The position numbers were made by a program, and so were the translations under genes. Source: Vibrio nitrifigilis (GTDB taxonomy: Bacteria; Pseudomonadota; Gammaproteobacteria; Enterobacterales; Vibrionaceae). Taken from it: a DNA stretch of 64,000 nucleotides. Positions 18,825 to 28,465 of this stretch are shown here, piece by piece; positions within the stretch are counted from its first letter, which is position 1, and each line of letters starts with the position of its first letter. The notes beneath the pieces were generated by a model. It was not told the DNA's origin and did no database searches. It saw only the letters and a list, made by a program, of their open reading frames with translations. Location of the stretch: the NCBI RefSeq assembly GCF_015686695.1, contig NZ_JADPMR010000001.1:2666001-2730000 (forward strand). Reading direction: 5' to 3'.

Positions 18825-20780
18825 TTATTTAGCGGAATAATGATCTTTTTCTGTAATGAGTTTTTGTACCACACTCGGATCTGCAAGTGTGGAGGTATCA
18901 CCTAGGTTACCTGTATCACCGGTGGCTATTTTGCGTAAAATTCGCCGCATAATCTTACCTGAACGGGTTTTCGGTAGAGCATCTGTCCAGTGCAAAACAT
19001 CTGGTGTTGCAATCGCTCCAATTTCTTTACGTACCCAGTCTTTGACTTCTTTATGGAGTTGAGCATCAGGGAAAACGCCATCATTAAGCGTAATATAAGC
19101 ATAAATGGCTTGCCCTTTAATGTCGTGAGGTACACCTACCACGGCGGCTTCCGCAATTTTATCAAAAGAGACTAATGCCGATTCAACTTCAGCCGTGCCC
19201 ATTCGGTGGCCAGATACGTTCAGTACATCATCGACACGCCCAGTAATCCAGTAGTACCCATCTTTATCGCGCCGTGCCCCATCACCAGTAAAGTACATCC
19301 CTTTAAAAGTAGAAAAATAGGTTTGTTCAAAGCGATCGTGGTCGCCGTAAACGCTGCGCATTTGTCCCGGCCATGAGTCAAGAATCACAAGGTTCCCCTC
19401 GTTGGCACCATCAACAAGGTTACCTGAGTTATCAACCAAGGCAGGTTGAACGCCAAAGAATGGACGAGTTGCCGAGCCTGGTTTTAATTCTGTCGCACCT
19501 GGTAGCGGGGTAATTAAAATGCCACCGGTTTCCGTTTGCCACCACGTATCAACAATGGGAGATTCACTGTTACCGATTGTACGGTAATACCATTCCCACG
19601 CTTCTGGATTGATGGGTTCACCAACGGATCCCATGATGCGTAGGCTAGAGCGAGTGGTGCCTTTGATGGCTTCGTCTCCTTTGGCCATTAACGCACGAAT
19701 AGCGGTTGGGGCAGTATAGAGCAGAGAGACTTTATGTTTATCAATCACTTCACTCATACGGCTGGTTTGTGGGTAGTTTGGCACCCCTTCAAATAAAATG
19801 GTTTTTGCCCCGTTAGAAAGTGGGCCATAAATGAGATACGTGTGTCCTGTAATCCAACCAACGTCGGCGGTACACCAATAAACATCATTGGGTTGATAAT
19901 CAAACACGTATTTGAACGTCATCGTGGCGTAAACCAGATAGCCGCCCGTCGTATGTAACACACCTTTGGGTTTACCTGTTGATCCAGAAGTGTAGAGAAT
20001 AAAAAGGGGATCTTCGGCTTTCATTTCTTCTGGTGGGCAGTGATCGCTAACCGATGCTGTTGCTTCATGCCACCAGATATCTCGATGAGAGTGCCAGTCT
20101 ACTGAGCCACCAGTTCTTTTCATCACAATGACTTTACTGATGGTTTTTACTTCTGGATTAGTGAGGGCTTCGTCGACATTCTTTTTCAACGGTACGGCGC
20201 GACCACCACGAACGCCTTCGTCGGCAGTGATGACTAATTTGGCATCAGAGTCGATGATTCTTCCTGCAAGAGCTTCAGGAGAAAATCCGCCAAATACCAC
20301 TGTGTGAACAGCACCAATACGGGTGCAAGCGAGCATAGCAACTGCGGCTTCCGGCACCATTGGCATGTAAAGGCAAACCACATCACCTTTACGTACCCCT
20401 TGGGCCTTTAGTGCGTTAGCAAAGCGGCAGACTTGCTGATGAAGTTCGTTAAACGTGATCTTGGCATCTTGGGCTGGATCGTCACCTTCCCAAATGATCG
20501 CCACATCATCCCCATGATCTTTTAAATGGCGGTCAATGCAGTTAGCAGATACATTGAGCGTGCCATCTTCGAACCATCGTATATCCACATGCCCAGTATC
20601 AAATGACGTCTGTTTTACTTTAGAGAAGGGCTTTATCCAATCAACAATTTTCCCGTGTTCAGCCCAAAAGCTTTCAGGATTGTTAACCGATTGCTGGTAC
20701 ATTTTTAAATAGGTATCGTTATCCGCGTGAGTACAAGCCTTAATATTTGGCTTAACGGGATAAATTTGAGCATCACTCAT
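18825..20780 (-). CDS. acs: Acetyl-coenzyme A synthetase
   Basis: A 651-residue AMP-forming ligase that activates acetate to acetyl-CoA for scavenging. Motifs: [11 protein letters not shown] (P-loop of adenylate-forming enzymes), [30 protein letters not shown], and the C-terminal TRSGKIMRR with the Lys that is acetylated in known Acs proteins. Length matches E. coli Acs (652). AAGGAGAAGGCC precedes the ATG. In Vibrio cholerae and pseudomonads acs expression depends on the CrbS-CrbR system; a CrbS homologue is 4 kb away. Confidence 0.98.
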   Translation of the reverse strand: MSDAQIYPVKPNIKACTHADNDTYLKMYQQSVNNPESFWAEHGKIVDWIKPFSKVKQTSFDTGHVDIRWFEDGTLNVSANCIDRHLKDHGDDVAIIWEGDDPAQDAKITFNELHQQVCRFANALKAQGVRKGDVVCLYMPMVPEAAVAMLACTRIGAVHTVVFGGFSPEALAGRIIDSDAKLVITADEGVRGGRAVPLKKNVDEALTNPEVKTISKVIVMKRTGGSVDWHSHRDIWWHEATASVSDHCPPEEMKAEDPLFILYTSGSTGKPKGVLHTTGGYLVYATMTFKYVFDYQPNDVYWCTADVGWITGHTYLIYGPLSNGAKTILFEGVPNYPQTSRMSEVIDKHKVSLLYTAPTAIRALMAKGDEAIKGTTRSSLRIMGSVGEPINPEAWEWYYRTIGNSESPIVDTWWQTETGGILITPLPGATELKPGSATRPFFGVQPALVDNSGNLVDGANEGNLVILDSWPGQMRSVYGDHDRFEQTYFSTFKGMYFTGDGARRDKDGYYWITGRVDDVLNVSGHRMGTAEVESALVSFDKIAEAAVVGVPHDIKGQAIYAYITLNDGVFPDAQLHKEVKDWVRKEIGAIATPDVLHWTDALPKTRSGKIMRRILRKIATGDTGNLGDTSTLADPSVVQKLITEKDHYSAK

Positions 20781-20940
20781 GGCCTTCTCCTTGTGAAATC
20801 AGCAAATTCCTAATGTTTTGAATCGAATTATGGATGGTGAAATAGGAATTTTTCTTGCTTATAAACATTGGCTAATCGGTGCAATTGCTCAATTAGACTT
20901 TAGGAGTATGAAAAGCCAGATCACATTGTGATTGTTGAAT

Positions 20941-21570
20941 TTATTGTGAACGCAGTGGCGGAAGGTCGCCATTCATGAGACGGATAAAAATGAGTCCGGC
21001 AGAAATGGCATCTTGGAGGGCATCGTGCTTATCTTGGATCGGTAGCTCTAAATGTTTACATATCGAATCCAGACTCAAATCGATATACGTATTGGGCAGT
21101 TGTTTGGCGAGTTTGTCTTGGTATAACTGGCTGACTTCAACGTGTTTGTAAGGGAGAGGAAAGCCTAAATGTTTACGGCAAGCGATATCAAGAATCTTCT
21201 TATCATAACGGATATGATAGCCGACTAAAGTACGGTGACCAATAAAAGCCAGTAACTGTTGTAGTGCTTCTTTCTCGGTTATTCCATCATGCAAATCTTG
21301 ATGGCGTATTTGATGAATTTTTATTGAGTCTTCATTCAGAGACGTTGGCGGCCTCAAATGCACTTCAAAGGGCTGGCTGAGAATAATGCGGTTATTTAAT
21401 ATTTTTGTTGCGGCTATGGTGACGAGCTCAGCCTGATTGGGATCTAAGCTTGTGGTTTCACAATCCAGTGAAACATATTCATTAGGTGTCGTTTTTTCAA
21501 ATAGGTAGCGATAAGGCGAGCCTTCTAAATGATGTAACCAGTATTGCCGCATTAACCAATTCATATGCAC
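20941..21570 (-). CDS. DnaQ-like 3'-5' exonuclease
   Basis: A 209-residue protein with the DEDDh exonuclease fold: Exo I motif SLDCETTSL (Asp and Glu metal ligands), IHQIRHQDL, Exo II region GYHIRYDKKILD and Exo III KHDALQDA with His and Asp. Such proteins degrade DNA or RNA from the 3' end; the substrate is not known. It overlaps nothing but lies 26 nt after the DUF294 gene and upstream of acs on the same strand. A DUF294 protein followed by this exonuclease near acs or actP is a recurring neighbourhood. Confidence 0.85.
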   Translation of the reverse strand: MHMNWLMRQYWLHHLEGSPYRYLFEKTTPNEYVSLDCETTSLDPNQAELVTIAATKILNNRIILSQPFEVHLRPPTSLNEDSIKIHQIRHQDLHDGITEKEALQQLLAFIGHRTLVGYHIRYDKKILDIACRKHLGFPLPYKHVEVSQLYQDKLAKQLPNTYIDLSLDSICKHLELPIQDKHDALQDAISAGLIFIRLMNGDLPPLRSQ

Positions 21571-21596
21571 TTCCAGACATCAGTATGTTAGATGAT

Positions 21597-23402
21597 TTAT
21601 TCCCGAACTTGATAGTGATAAGCGAGCCATTGCTTAAACTTTTTCACTACATGTAAGCTATGTCGAAGTAAGTCTCGTTCGGCCCGAGCCAGTGGTTCAA
21701 GTGATAGTAGATGGGTTTGATGATCGTGTTGTAACTGTTGGGTTAACCTGAGCTTAATGAAAAATTTTAAAGCTTCACTGAGGTTATCTGCGGTGTTTTT
21801 TTCCAAAATATGCTGAGCCTGCAGAGTTTCGATGCGCTCAAAGGTATTTGTCACTTCAACCCCATGTTCTAACGATAGAGTACGAACGCCATGGACAATA
21901 GGAAAAATACCCCCTTGCTTGATGTCTAATCCTTTTTTCCCTTGTTTTACTTGACCAAAAAAAGTGAGAGGAGAGGCAAAGGCAAGTGCTGGTTTTACCA
22001 TGTCAGCGAGTAGAGCATCTTGCTGTTGGGTGCATTGTTTGATGGTTGTTTTGAGCGGTGTAATTAATTCGTGATTACCAGCCACTACATGGGCGTCTGC
22101 TAATATCGCCAAGTGCATGAGATCATGTGCTGAACGTTGGGAGCACCATGACATTATTTGTTCTTTCCAACCGTTTTGAGAATGAATCCATTCTGGGTTG
22201 TTCACCATCACTTTGCCCGGACAAGGAGGGTAACCAAGTTGAATCATGGCTGTGGAGAGTGAAGCCATACACTGTTCTACCTCTGGCCAGTCGATGTCTT
22301 GCGCTAAAATTAATGCGTTGTCTTGATCGGTTTTCAATATTTGCTCTTTACGTCCTTCTGAGCCTAATACGATAAAGCAGCATTGGGCCTGTCTTTCTTG
22401 CGGCACAATCAGTTGGAAGGCTTTCTCCATAATTTGTTCATTGACCGCGGCGAGCAGTTCCATAATAAAACGGGTTCGAACTCCTCTTTGAAACAGGCTT
22501 TCTACAAGTAGGCGCTGCTTTTGTGATGCTTCGATTAACGACTCTAAATCATTAGCTCTGGCAATAGCTAATGTTAATACGTGAGAATGTGTGGAAAAGG
22601 TACTCAATATCTGAGTCATATCGAGTAGACCGACGGCTTGGCCTTGGCGTTTCACCATAAGTCGTTTTACTTTACAGCGCGTCATTTGCACCATGGCGTC
22701 AAACAGATAATCGCCTTCTTCAACCGAGATAACAGGCTGAGATGCGATAGGAAGAATGGGGCTATATAGCGAATGTTTTTCGCTCACTAAAGCGTGCAAT
22801 AAGTTTGTTTGCGTGATAATCGCATAAGATGGAAATGGCTCTTGCTCGTTTAAAGGAATTAAGGCTGCGTCTACTTCGTGCTGCTTCATCGCTAAGGTTG
22901 TGTCTCGAATGGATGTTGAGCCCGCAATGAGTAAAGGTGGGTGATAAATGGAAGCATCTACTTTGGTTAGAATGAACTCAGCAATATTTTTTTGACGTTG
23001 GGCTTTCTCTAATAATGCTCGTCTAGCAACAAGGCTGGTGTCAAAGTAATTCGCAAAATCGGCGTTATTCCCATAAATATCGGCAAAAACAGATTTAGGT
23101 AGAAGATAGACTAACGTGTCTTCTAAAGCTACGTATCTGTGTTTGGTTAACGTGGAAAATAATCCTCGCACATCAAATAGATCATCATGGGTATAGTGGG
23201 CGTATACTTCTCCGGTTTCAGCAGACTGTTCTTCAACTGTCCCCTTTATCACGATATGGAGATATTGCGCGGGTTGTTGTGCTTCTATAATTATCTGCCC
23301 TGTTCGATAGTAAGCAATATCCAGTGCTGCGCGAAAACGCTTCTGTTGCACCCCTGTTAAATGATCAAAAGGGGGTGTTTGCATGTCGAATTTAGTTGGC
23401 AT
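21597..23402 (-). CDS. cNMP-binding / CBS / DUF294 nucleotidyltransferase-like protein
   Basis: A 601-residue multidomain protein. Residues 15-125 resemble a cyclic-nucleotide-binding domain (IAYYRTGQIIIEAQQ); about 155-275 hold a CBS pair; about 320-440 is DUF294, a GlnD-like nucleotidyltransferase with VLGSEGRKEQ and TDQDNALIL (G-S and D-x-D motifs); a C-terminal helical domain follows. Such proteins are thought to regulate acetate metabolism, but the reaction is not established. I start at MPTKFD because the strong AAAAGGAGG lies just before it; ATG 23426 would place that signal inside the gene. First gene of a likely unit with the exonuclease. Confidence 0.85.
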   Translation of the reverse strand: MPTKFDMQTPPFDHLTGVQQKRFRAALDIAYYRTGQIIIEAQQPAQYLHIVIKGTVEEQSAETGEVYAHYTHDDLFDVRGLFSTLTKHRYVALEDTLVYLLPKSVFADIYGNNADFANYFDTSLVARRALLEKAQRQKNIAEFILTKVDASIYHPPLLIAGSTSIRDTTLAMKQHEVDAALIPLNEQEPFPSYAIITQTNLLHALVSEKHSLYSPILPIASQPVISVEEGDYLFDAMVQMTRCKVKRLMVKRQGQAVGLLDMTQILSTFSTHSHVLTLAIARANDLESLIEASQKQRLLVESLFQRGVRTRFIMELLAAVNEQIMEKAFQLIVPQERQAQCCFIVLGSEGRKEQILKTDQDNALILAQDIDWPEVEQCMASLSTAMIQLGYPPCPGKVMVNNPEWIHSQNGWKEQIMSWCSQRSAHDLMHLAILADAHVVAGNHELITPLKTTIKQCTQQQDALLADMVKPALAFASPLTFFGQVKQGKKGLDIKQGGIFPIVHGVRTLSLEHGVEVTNTFERIETLQAQHILEKNTADNLSEALKFFIKLRLTQQLQHDHQTHLLSLEPLARAERDLLRHSLHVVKKFKQWLAYHYQVRE

Positions 23403-23420
23403 GGAGGGGGGCCTCCTTTT
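23403..23420 (-). promoter_or_regulatory. Shine-Dalgarno sequence of the DUF294 gene inside a small hairpin
   Basis: On the reverse strand AAAAGGAGGCCCCCCTCC directly abuts the ATG. GGAGG can pair with CCTCC across a CCCC loop, so the ribosome binding site may be masked. The 9-nt spacing supports the start at 23402. Confidence 0.55.
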
Positions 23421-23710
23421 GAACATTGGATCTTAAGTGTGGCGTGTTTCTTTACTCTCTCCAGACGACTTTGGTCTAAGCCGGATGTTTCATAGGTGGA
23501 TTAATAGTGTTCTGCATGACTGGAAATGATGTAAGTTTCTTATTTGGAAACAGCATGTTGCTAAAGTATCCCTTTGAAATTAACCCTATCCATTGCATAA
23601 TTTGTCGTCATCGCAACCACCCTTGCTTTGGCGCCTGAACATATTTCATTAGCGTAATCAGCCTTTTTACTTTTGGCAGCGATGTAACCTCATTTAGACA
23701 GGACGTTGTT

Positions 23711-24874
23711 ATGAAAAATACATCCCCTTACGGGTGGATTTCGCAGTATCTATTCGGTTTCTTTTTTTCTTATGGTGTGTACCTGCCATTTTGGGCGCTG
23801 TGGTTTTCTTCCCAAGGTGTGTCGGCGACAGATATTGGTACGTTAGTTGGTTTAGGTTTTGCTACCCGCTGTGCCTCGAACCTTTTAATCACTCCTCGAA
23901 TTCATAAACTTTCTTACATATTGCCTGCTCTGCGCTGGTTGTCATTTTTAGGCACTGTTGCGGCTTCACTGTATTTTGTGGCGGGTGGTAACTTTTGGAT
24001 CATGGCGATAGTAACCGTGCTGTTTAATCTTTGCATGGGGCCAATGATGCCGTTGCCTGATGCGATGGCGAATTATTATGCCAAATTGAATATTCTCGAT
24101 TATGGTTCAACGCGCGTGTGGGGCTCCATTTCGTTTATTGTTGGTTCTACCTTGGTAGGGTATCTGGTCACAGGGTGGGGGAGTGGTTGGATTTTATATA
24201 CTGCTATCTTCGGTTTTGCTGCCACATGGATGATGAGCTTAAGAACACCAGATCCTAAACCGTTGGATACTGAACCCGCTAATGCAGCAGAAAGACCTAA
24301 ATTGCTTCACTTATTACGCGAGTGGCCCGTTGTTAAGTTTCTTGTTTTAGTCGCGTTAATTCAGGGAAGTCATGCCGCCTATTACAGTGTGAGTTCTTTG
24401 TATTGGAAACAATCAGGTTATTCCGAAGATGTGATTGGTTATCTCTGGAGTCTGGGGGTTGTTGCTGAAGTGATGCTCTTTGCCCTAAGTAAACGTATCT
24501 TTGCTGGCTGGGGAGTACGCACTTTATTTTTGATCTCATCGGTTGCTGTTATTGTTCGCTGGGGGATTACTGCCAGCACAACGGCTTTGATTCCTTTAGT
24601 GATCGTTCAGTTGCTGCATAGTCTGACTTATGCACTTGCTCATTTAGCGGCGATTCGTTACATACAGCAATCGGCACAAAGCCGTATGGTGGCGTTGCAG
24701 TCTTTGTATAATGCTTTGGCCCAAGGTTTGTGCATTGCCATCATGACGTCATTTAGTGGGTGGGGATTCCAGCACTTTGGCGCGAATGTATTTTGGGTGA
24801 TGTCGGCAATGGGGGTTCTTTCTTTGTTGGTTCGCTTAGAGTTACCTCGGTCTCAAATTCAAACCTCCAGTTAA
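23711..24874 (+). CDS. MFS transporter of the HcaT (3-phenylpropionate) family
   Basis: A 387-residue membrane protein with 12 hydrophobic segments. It follows E. coli HcaT closely over its length: FFFSYGVYLPFWALW, NLCMGPMMPLPDAMAN, LDYGSTRVWGSISFIVGS, IQGSHAAYYSVSSLYW, and GYLWSLGVVAEVMLFALS. HcaT is a putative 3-phenylpropionate importer; the true substrate here is unknown, and no hca genes are present. AGGACG precedes the ATG. It is divergent from the DUF294 gene, leaving a 300-nt shared promoter region. Confidence 0.83.
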   Translation: MKNTSPYGWISQYLFGFFFSYGVYLPFWALWFSSQGVSATDIGTLVGLGFATRCASNLLITPRIHKLSYILPALRWLSFLGTVAASLYFVAGGNFWIMAIVTVLFNLCMGPMMPLPDAMANYYAKLNILDYGSTRVWGSISFIVGSTLVGYLVTGWGSGWILYTAIFGFAATWMMSLRTPDPKPLDTEPANAAERPKLLHLLREWPVVKFLVLVALIQGSHAAYYSVSSLYWKQSGYSEDVIGYLWSLGVVAEVMLFALSKRIFAGWGVRTLFLISSVAVIVRWGITASTTALIPLVIVQLLHSLTYALAHLAAIRYIQQSAQSRMVALQSLYNALAQGLCIAIMTSFSGWGFQHFGANVFWVMSAMGVLSLLVRLELPRSQIQTSS

Positions 24875-24944
24875 GCAAAAGCTTATTCAACCCCGCAGAA
24901 ATCAATTTCTTAGATTGTTCATCCGGTTGTTACTCGTTTAAATC

Positions 24945-24977
24945 AAAGCCTCTTCTATAGTTAGAAGAGGCTTTTTT
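24945..24977 (+). terminator. Intrinsic terminator of the HcaT-like gene
   Basis: A 12-bp stem AAAGCCTCTTCT with its complement, 6-nt loop ATAGTT, then T-tract. It ends only 17 nt before the kinase gene, so the kinase needs another promoter or read-through. Confidence 0.9.
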
Positions 24978-24993
24978 ATTAGTAAGGAGAGCG

Positions 24994-27900
24994 ATGCAAG
25001 GATGGTTAGTCGTTCCAGTGTCTTTGGTTTATCTGGGCGCATTATTTCTTATAGCTTGGTATGGCGATCGTCAGCGGCGATGGTTAGAAGGTTGGCGTCC
25101 GTGGATTTATAGTCTATCTATTGCTGTCTATTGCACCTCTTGGACTTTTTTTGGCACGGTTGGGCAAGCAAGCGCTAATCCGTGGTCATTTATTCCTATC
25201 TATCTTGCTCCGATATTGGTGTTTGTTTTTGGCTGGCGCATCATTGCTCGGCTGATTTTAACGGCCAAGCGAGAGCACATTACTTCAATTGCTGATTTTA
25301 TCTCTGCTCGATACGGCAAAGCTCAGGGATTGGCGGTGGTCGTTACCGTGATTGCCGTTGTGGGCGTGTTGCCTTATATCGCGTTGCAATTACGCGCAAT
25401 TACTACTGGACTTAATGTGGTCGCCCCAGAGCTATTTTCTGATTTGGGGTACGATGATCAAAGTGTGTCGTGGTTTGTTGTATTCGCGCTGGCTTTATTC
25501 AGCATGCTATTTGGTACGAGGCAGGTGGATAACACCGAGCATCACCGTGGCATGATGATCGCTGTAGCGTTTGAATCGATCATTAAGTTAGCGGCATTCA
25601 TTATTGTTGGGATATTTATATGCTATGTATCCTGGAATACTCCCGACTTTTCAATGGGGCAGCTTGCTCAAATCAGCTATCAGCCTCCCAACTGGCCTAC
25701 TCTGACGATTCATCTTGTTTTGACTGTTGTTGCCATCATTTGTTTACCGCGCCAATTTCACACCATCGTGGTTGAGAATGAGCAGGGGCAAGATTTACAT
25801 ACCGCGCGTTGGTTATTTCCTATGTACTTATTTCTCATGAGTCTGTTTGTATTGCCTATCTCATGGGTCGGGCAAGGGCTTTTACTGGGAAATCCTGATA
25901 CGTTTGTCGTAAGTATTCCCAAAGCTGTTGAAGCAGATGGTATTGCTCTTTTAGCCTTTTTAGGAGGGGCTTCGGCGGCGTCGAGTATGGTGATTGTTTC
26001 GACGATGGCACTGGCAATAATGATGTCGAATGATTTAGTCATGCCTTTGTTATTACGCCGTATGCGCTTAACCCAGAGAAACCACATTCATATCTCTCGG
26101 ATTTTGGTCATCGTTCGGCGCCTACTTATTTTGCTGATTATGTTAGGAGCTTGGGGCTTCTATCAGGTTCTTGATTCTATTCCGTCACTATCGGCGATAG
26201 GTTTCCTTTCTTTTGCTGCCATTACTCAATTTGCTCCTGCGTTACTCGGGGGAATGTATTGGCGAGAAGGCAATCGTAAAGGTGCTTATGCGGGGCTTGG
26301 TGTGGGATTTTTTATTTGGCTGATTACGTTGATGAATGCAACGGGCTTACTGGCTGGTAGTGCTAATAATAATGTATTGCTGTGGATTTCGACGCCTCCG
26401 CTAACGCTCAAACATTGGGGGCTTGCCTCACCTGAGTGGGGAATGTTTCTTAGTGTTGTACTTAATGCACTTTGCTATGTAGTGGTGTCATTGGTTACTC
26501 GTGCTAGTTTGAGTGAGCGTCTGCAAGCCGCATCCTTTGTTGGTACGCCAATGCCCAATAATGACAACATTACGATTTATCAAAGTCGAGTTACCGTGGG
26601 TGAGTTAGAAATGTTGGCAGCGCGATTTGTTGGTCGAGCGCGGGTTAGACACGCCTTTGAACAGTATTGGTCGGCTCAACCTGAAAGGTTGATGCAGGGT
26701 CAGCAAGCAACGGCTTCACTAATTCGTCATACAGAAAGAGTATTAGCTGGAGTTTTTGGTGTTTCGTCTGCCAAATTGGTTCTTACTTCAGCATTGCAAG
26801 GTCGCAATATGCATTTAGAAGATGTGGCGACCATTGTTGATGAAGCGTCAGAAATTTATGACTTTAGCCGTGGTTTACTTCAAGGGGCAATTGAACATAT
26901 TAGCCAGGGCTTGGCTGTTGTTGATAAACATTTACGGCTGGTGGCATGGAATCAACGTTACCTTGAACTATTTAATTTTCCGGCCGGTTTAGTTCAAGTA
27001 GGGCGGCCGATAGAAGATATTATTCGCCATAATGCTAAGCAGGGATTATGTGGCCCTGGTGATGTAGAAGAGCATGTCGAAAAGCGCCTACGACATTTAG
27101 AAAAAGGGACAGCGCATACTTCAGCTCGTGAAAGGCCTGATGGTAAAGTGATTGAGGTGCAAGGGAATCCGATGCCCGGAGGAGGTTTCGTGATGAGCTT
27201 TAATGATATCACCGCATTTCGCGCGGTAGAACAGAGTTTAAAAGAAGCCAACGAAAACCTTGAAGAGCGAGTTCATCAACGTACCCATGAATTAGAAACT
27301 CTGAATAAACAGTTAGTCCTCGCCACTCAACGTTCAGAACATGAATCTCAATCGAAATCGCGTTTTCTCGCTGCAGTTAGCCATGATCTGATGCAACCTT
27401 TGAATGCAGCCCGCCTGTTTTCTTCATCGCTAGGAGAAATAGCTCAAGATAAAGAAGTCAAACAGTTGTCTCAGCATATTGAAAGTTCACTCGGCGCCGC
27501 GGAAGATTTGATCGGTGATTTATTAGATATCTCTCGCTTGGAATCCGGAAAGTTGGAAGTGTATCCGCAAGCTTTTGCTGTAAGGAATATTTTGGATAAT
27601 TTAGCCGCTGAATTTCGTGTGATAGCTTCCAAGCAAGGTGTTGAGTTTTCAATGGTGCCTTCTTCTCAATACATTATTTCTGACCAAAAACTGTTGCGGC
27701 GTGTGGTTCAAAATTTCCTGACTAATGCTTTCCGGTACTGTTCTCATGGCAAGGTTCTACTGGGGGTAAGGCACAAAGCAGAAAAAGTGGTAATCGAGGT
27801 TTGGGATAATGGTGTGGGAATAGAGCAAGAGAAACAACAAGAAATTTTTGAAGAGTTTAATCGCGGTTCTCAAGTTCGTTCTGATCAGGGGTTAGGGCTC

Positions 27901-28422
27901 GGTCTTGCTATTTCAAAAGGAATTGCTCAAGTATTACATCATGATATCGCGATGCGTTCATGGGTTGGAAAAGGGAGCGTTTTTTCTGTCACCATGGATA
28001 AAGCTCAAGCACCTGAACCTATTGCTTTCACCCCAGAAACAAACGAATCGGTACATAATGTTGAGTATTTAAGAGTGTTATGTGTCGATAATGAAAGCGC
28101 TATTTTAGATGGGATGCGTGAATTGTTAGAGCGTTGGGGGTGTGAAGTTAAAACCGCCTTAAATCTTGTTGATAGCTTGCAAGTGCTTGAAGAACAATGG
28201 CGACCCAATGTCATCTTATCTGATTACCGCCTTGATGATGGCCGAACCGGGTTAGAGGTATTGCAGCAATTTCGTTTGAGGTTAGGCGATGACTTTTCCG
28301 GCGTAATCATTAGTGCTGATAGAACGACTGAGATACTTGAAGCTGTAAAAACTCACGGTTTCCGGTTTATTGCTAAGCCTGTTAAGCCACTTAAATTGCG
28401 CGCTTTGTTATTAGCAAAGTAA
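24994..28422 (+). CDS. crbS: SLC5-type hybrid sensor histidine kinase (CrbS-like)
   Basis: A 1142-residue membrane kinase. Residues 1 to about 500 form a sodium:solute symporter-like domain with 13 or so helices; a PAS-like segment (about 630-750) and coiled coil follow; HisKA has SRFLAAVSHDLMQPLNAARL with phospho-His797; the HATPase shows NFLTNAFRYC, WDNGVGI and GLGLGLAISKG; a C-terminal receiver carries Asp1077 in LSDYRL. This is the architecture of CrbS, which with CrbR switches on acs in Vibrio and Pseudomonas. The nearby acs supports that role. CrbR is not in the window. AAGGAGAGCG precedes the ATG. Confidence 0.85.
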   Translation: MQGWLVVPVSLVYLGALFLIAWYGDRQRRWLEGWRPWIYSLSIAVYCTSWTFFGTVGQASANPWSFIPIYLAPILVFVFGWRIIARLILTAKREHITSIADFISARYGKAQGLAVVVTVIAVVGVLPYIALQLRAITTGLNVVAPELFSDLGYDDQSVSWFVVFALALFSMLFGTRQVDNTEHHRGMMIAVAFESIIKLAAFIIVGIFICYVSWNTPDFSMGQLAQISYQPPNWPTLTIHLVLTVVAIICLPRQFHTIVVENEQGQDLHTARWLFPMYLFLMSLFVLPISWVGQGLLLGNPDTFVVSIPKAVEADGIALLAFLGGASAASSMVIVSTMALAIMMSNDLVMPLLLRRMRLTQRNHIHISRILVIVRRLLILLIMLGAWGFYQVLDSIPSLSAIGFLSFAAITQFAPALLGGMYWREGNRKGAYAGLGVGFFIWLITLMNATGLLAGSANNNVLLWISTPPLTLKHWGLASPEWGMFLSVVLNALCYVVVSLVTRASLSERLQAASFVGTPMPNNDNITIYQSRVTVGELEMLAARFVGRARVRHAFEQYWSAQPERLMQGQQATASLIRHTERVLAGVFGVSSAKLVLTSALQGRNMHLEDVATIVDEASEIYDFSRGLLQGAIEHISQGLAVVDKHLRLVAWNQRYLELFNFPAGLVQVGRPIEDIIRHNAKQGLCGPGDVEEHVEKRLRHLEKGTAHTSARERPDGKVIEVQGNPMPGGGFVMSFNDITAFRAVEQSLKEANENLEERVHQRTHELETLNKQLVLATQRSEHESQSKSRFLAAVSHDLMQPLNAARLFSSSLGEIAQDKEVKQLSQHIESSLGAAEDLIGDLLDISRLESGKLEVYPQAFAVRNILDNLAAEFRVIASKQGVEFSMVPSSQYIISDQKLLRRVVQNFLTNAFRYCSHGKVLLGVRHKAEKVVIEVWDNGVGIEQEKQQEIFEEFNRGSQVRSDQGLGLGLAISKGIAQVLHHDIAMRSWVGKGSVFSVTMDKAQAPEPIAFTPETNESVHNVEYLRVLCVDNESAILDGMRELLERWGCEVKTALNLVDSLQVLEEQWRPNVILSDYRLDDGRTGLEVLQQFRLRLGDDFSGVIISADRTTEILEAVKTHGFRFIAKPVKPLKLRALLLAK

Positions 28423-28443
28423 AAACGCCCTCGAAAGAGGGCG
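28421..28443 (-). terminator. Intrinsic terminator of rhlB-gppA
   Basis: A 7-bp GC-rich stem CGCCCTC/GAGGGCG with GAAA tetraloop, and A5 on its left giving a U-tract on the reverse strand. It touches the end of the convergent kinase gene. Confidence 0.85.
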
Positions 28444-28465
28444 AATGAATGTAGTTTTGATAAAT

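Noticed and set aside
20919..20934. ATCACATTGTGATT upstream of acs as a CRP site
   Set aside because: The half-sites are inverted relative to the CRP consensus (TGTGA then TCACA), so it is not a proper match.
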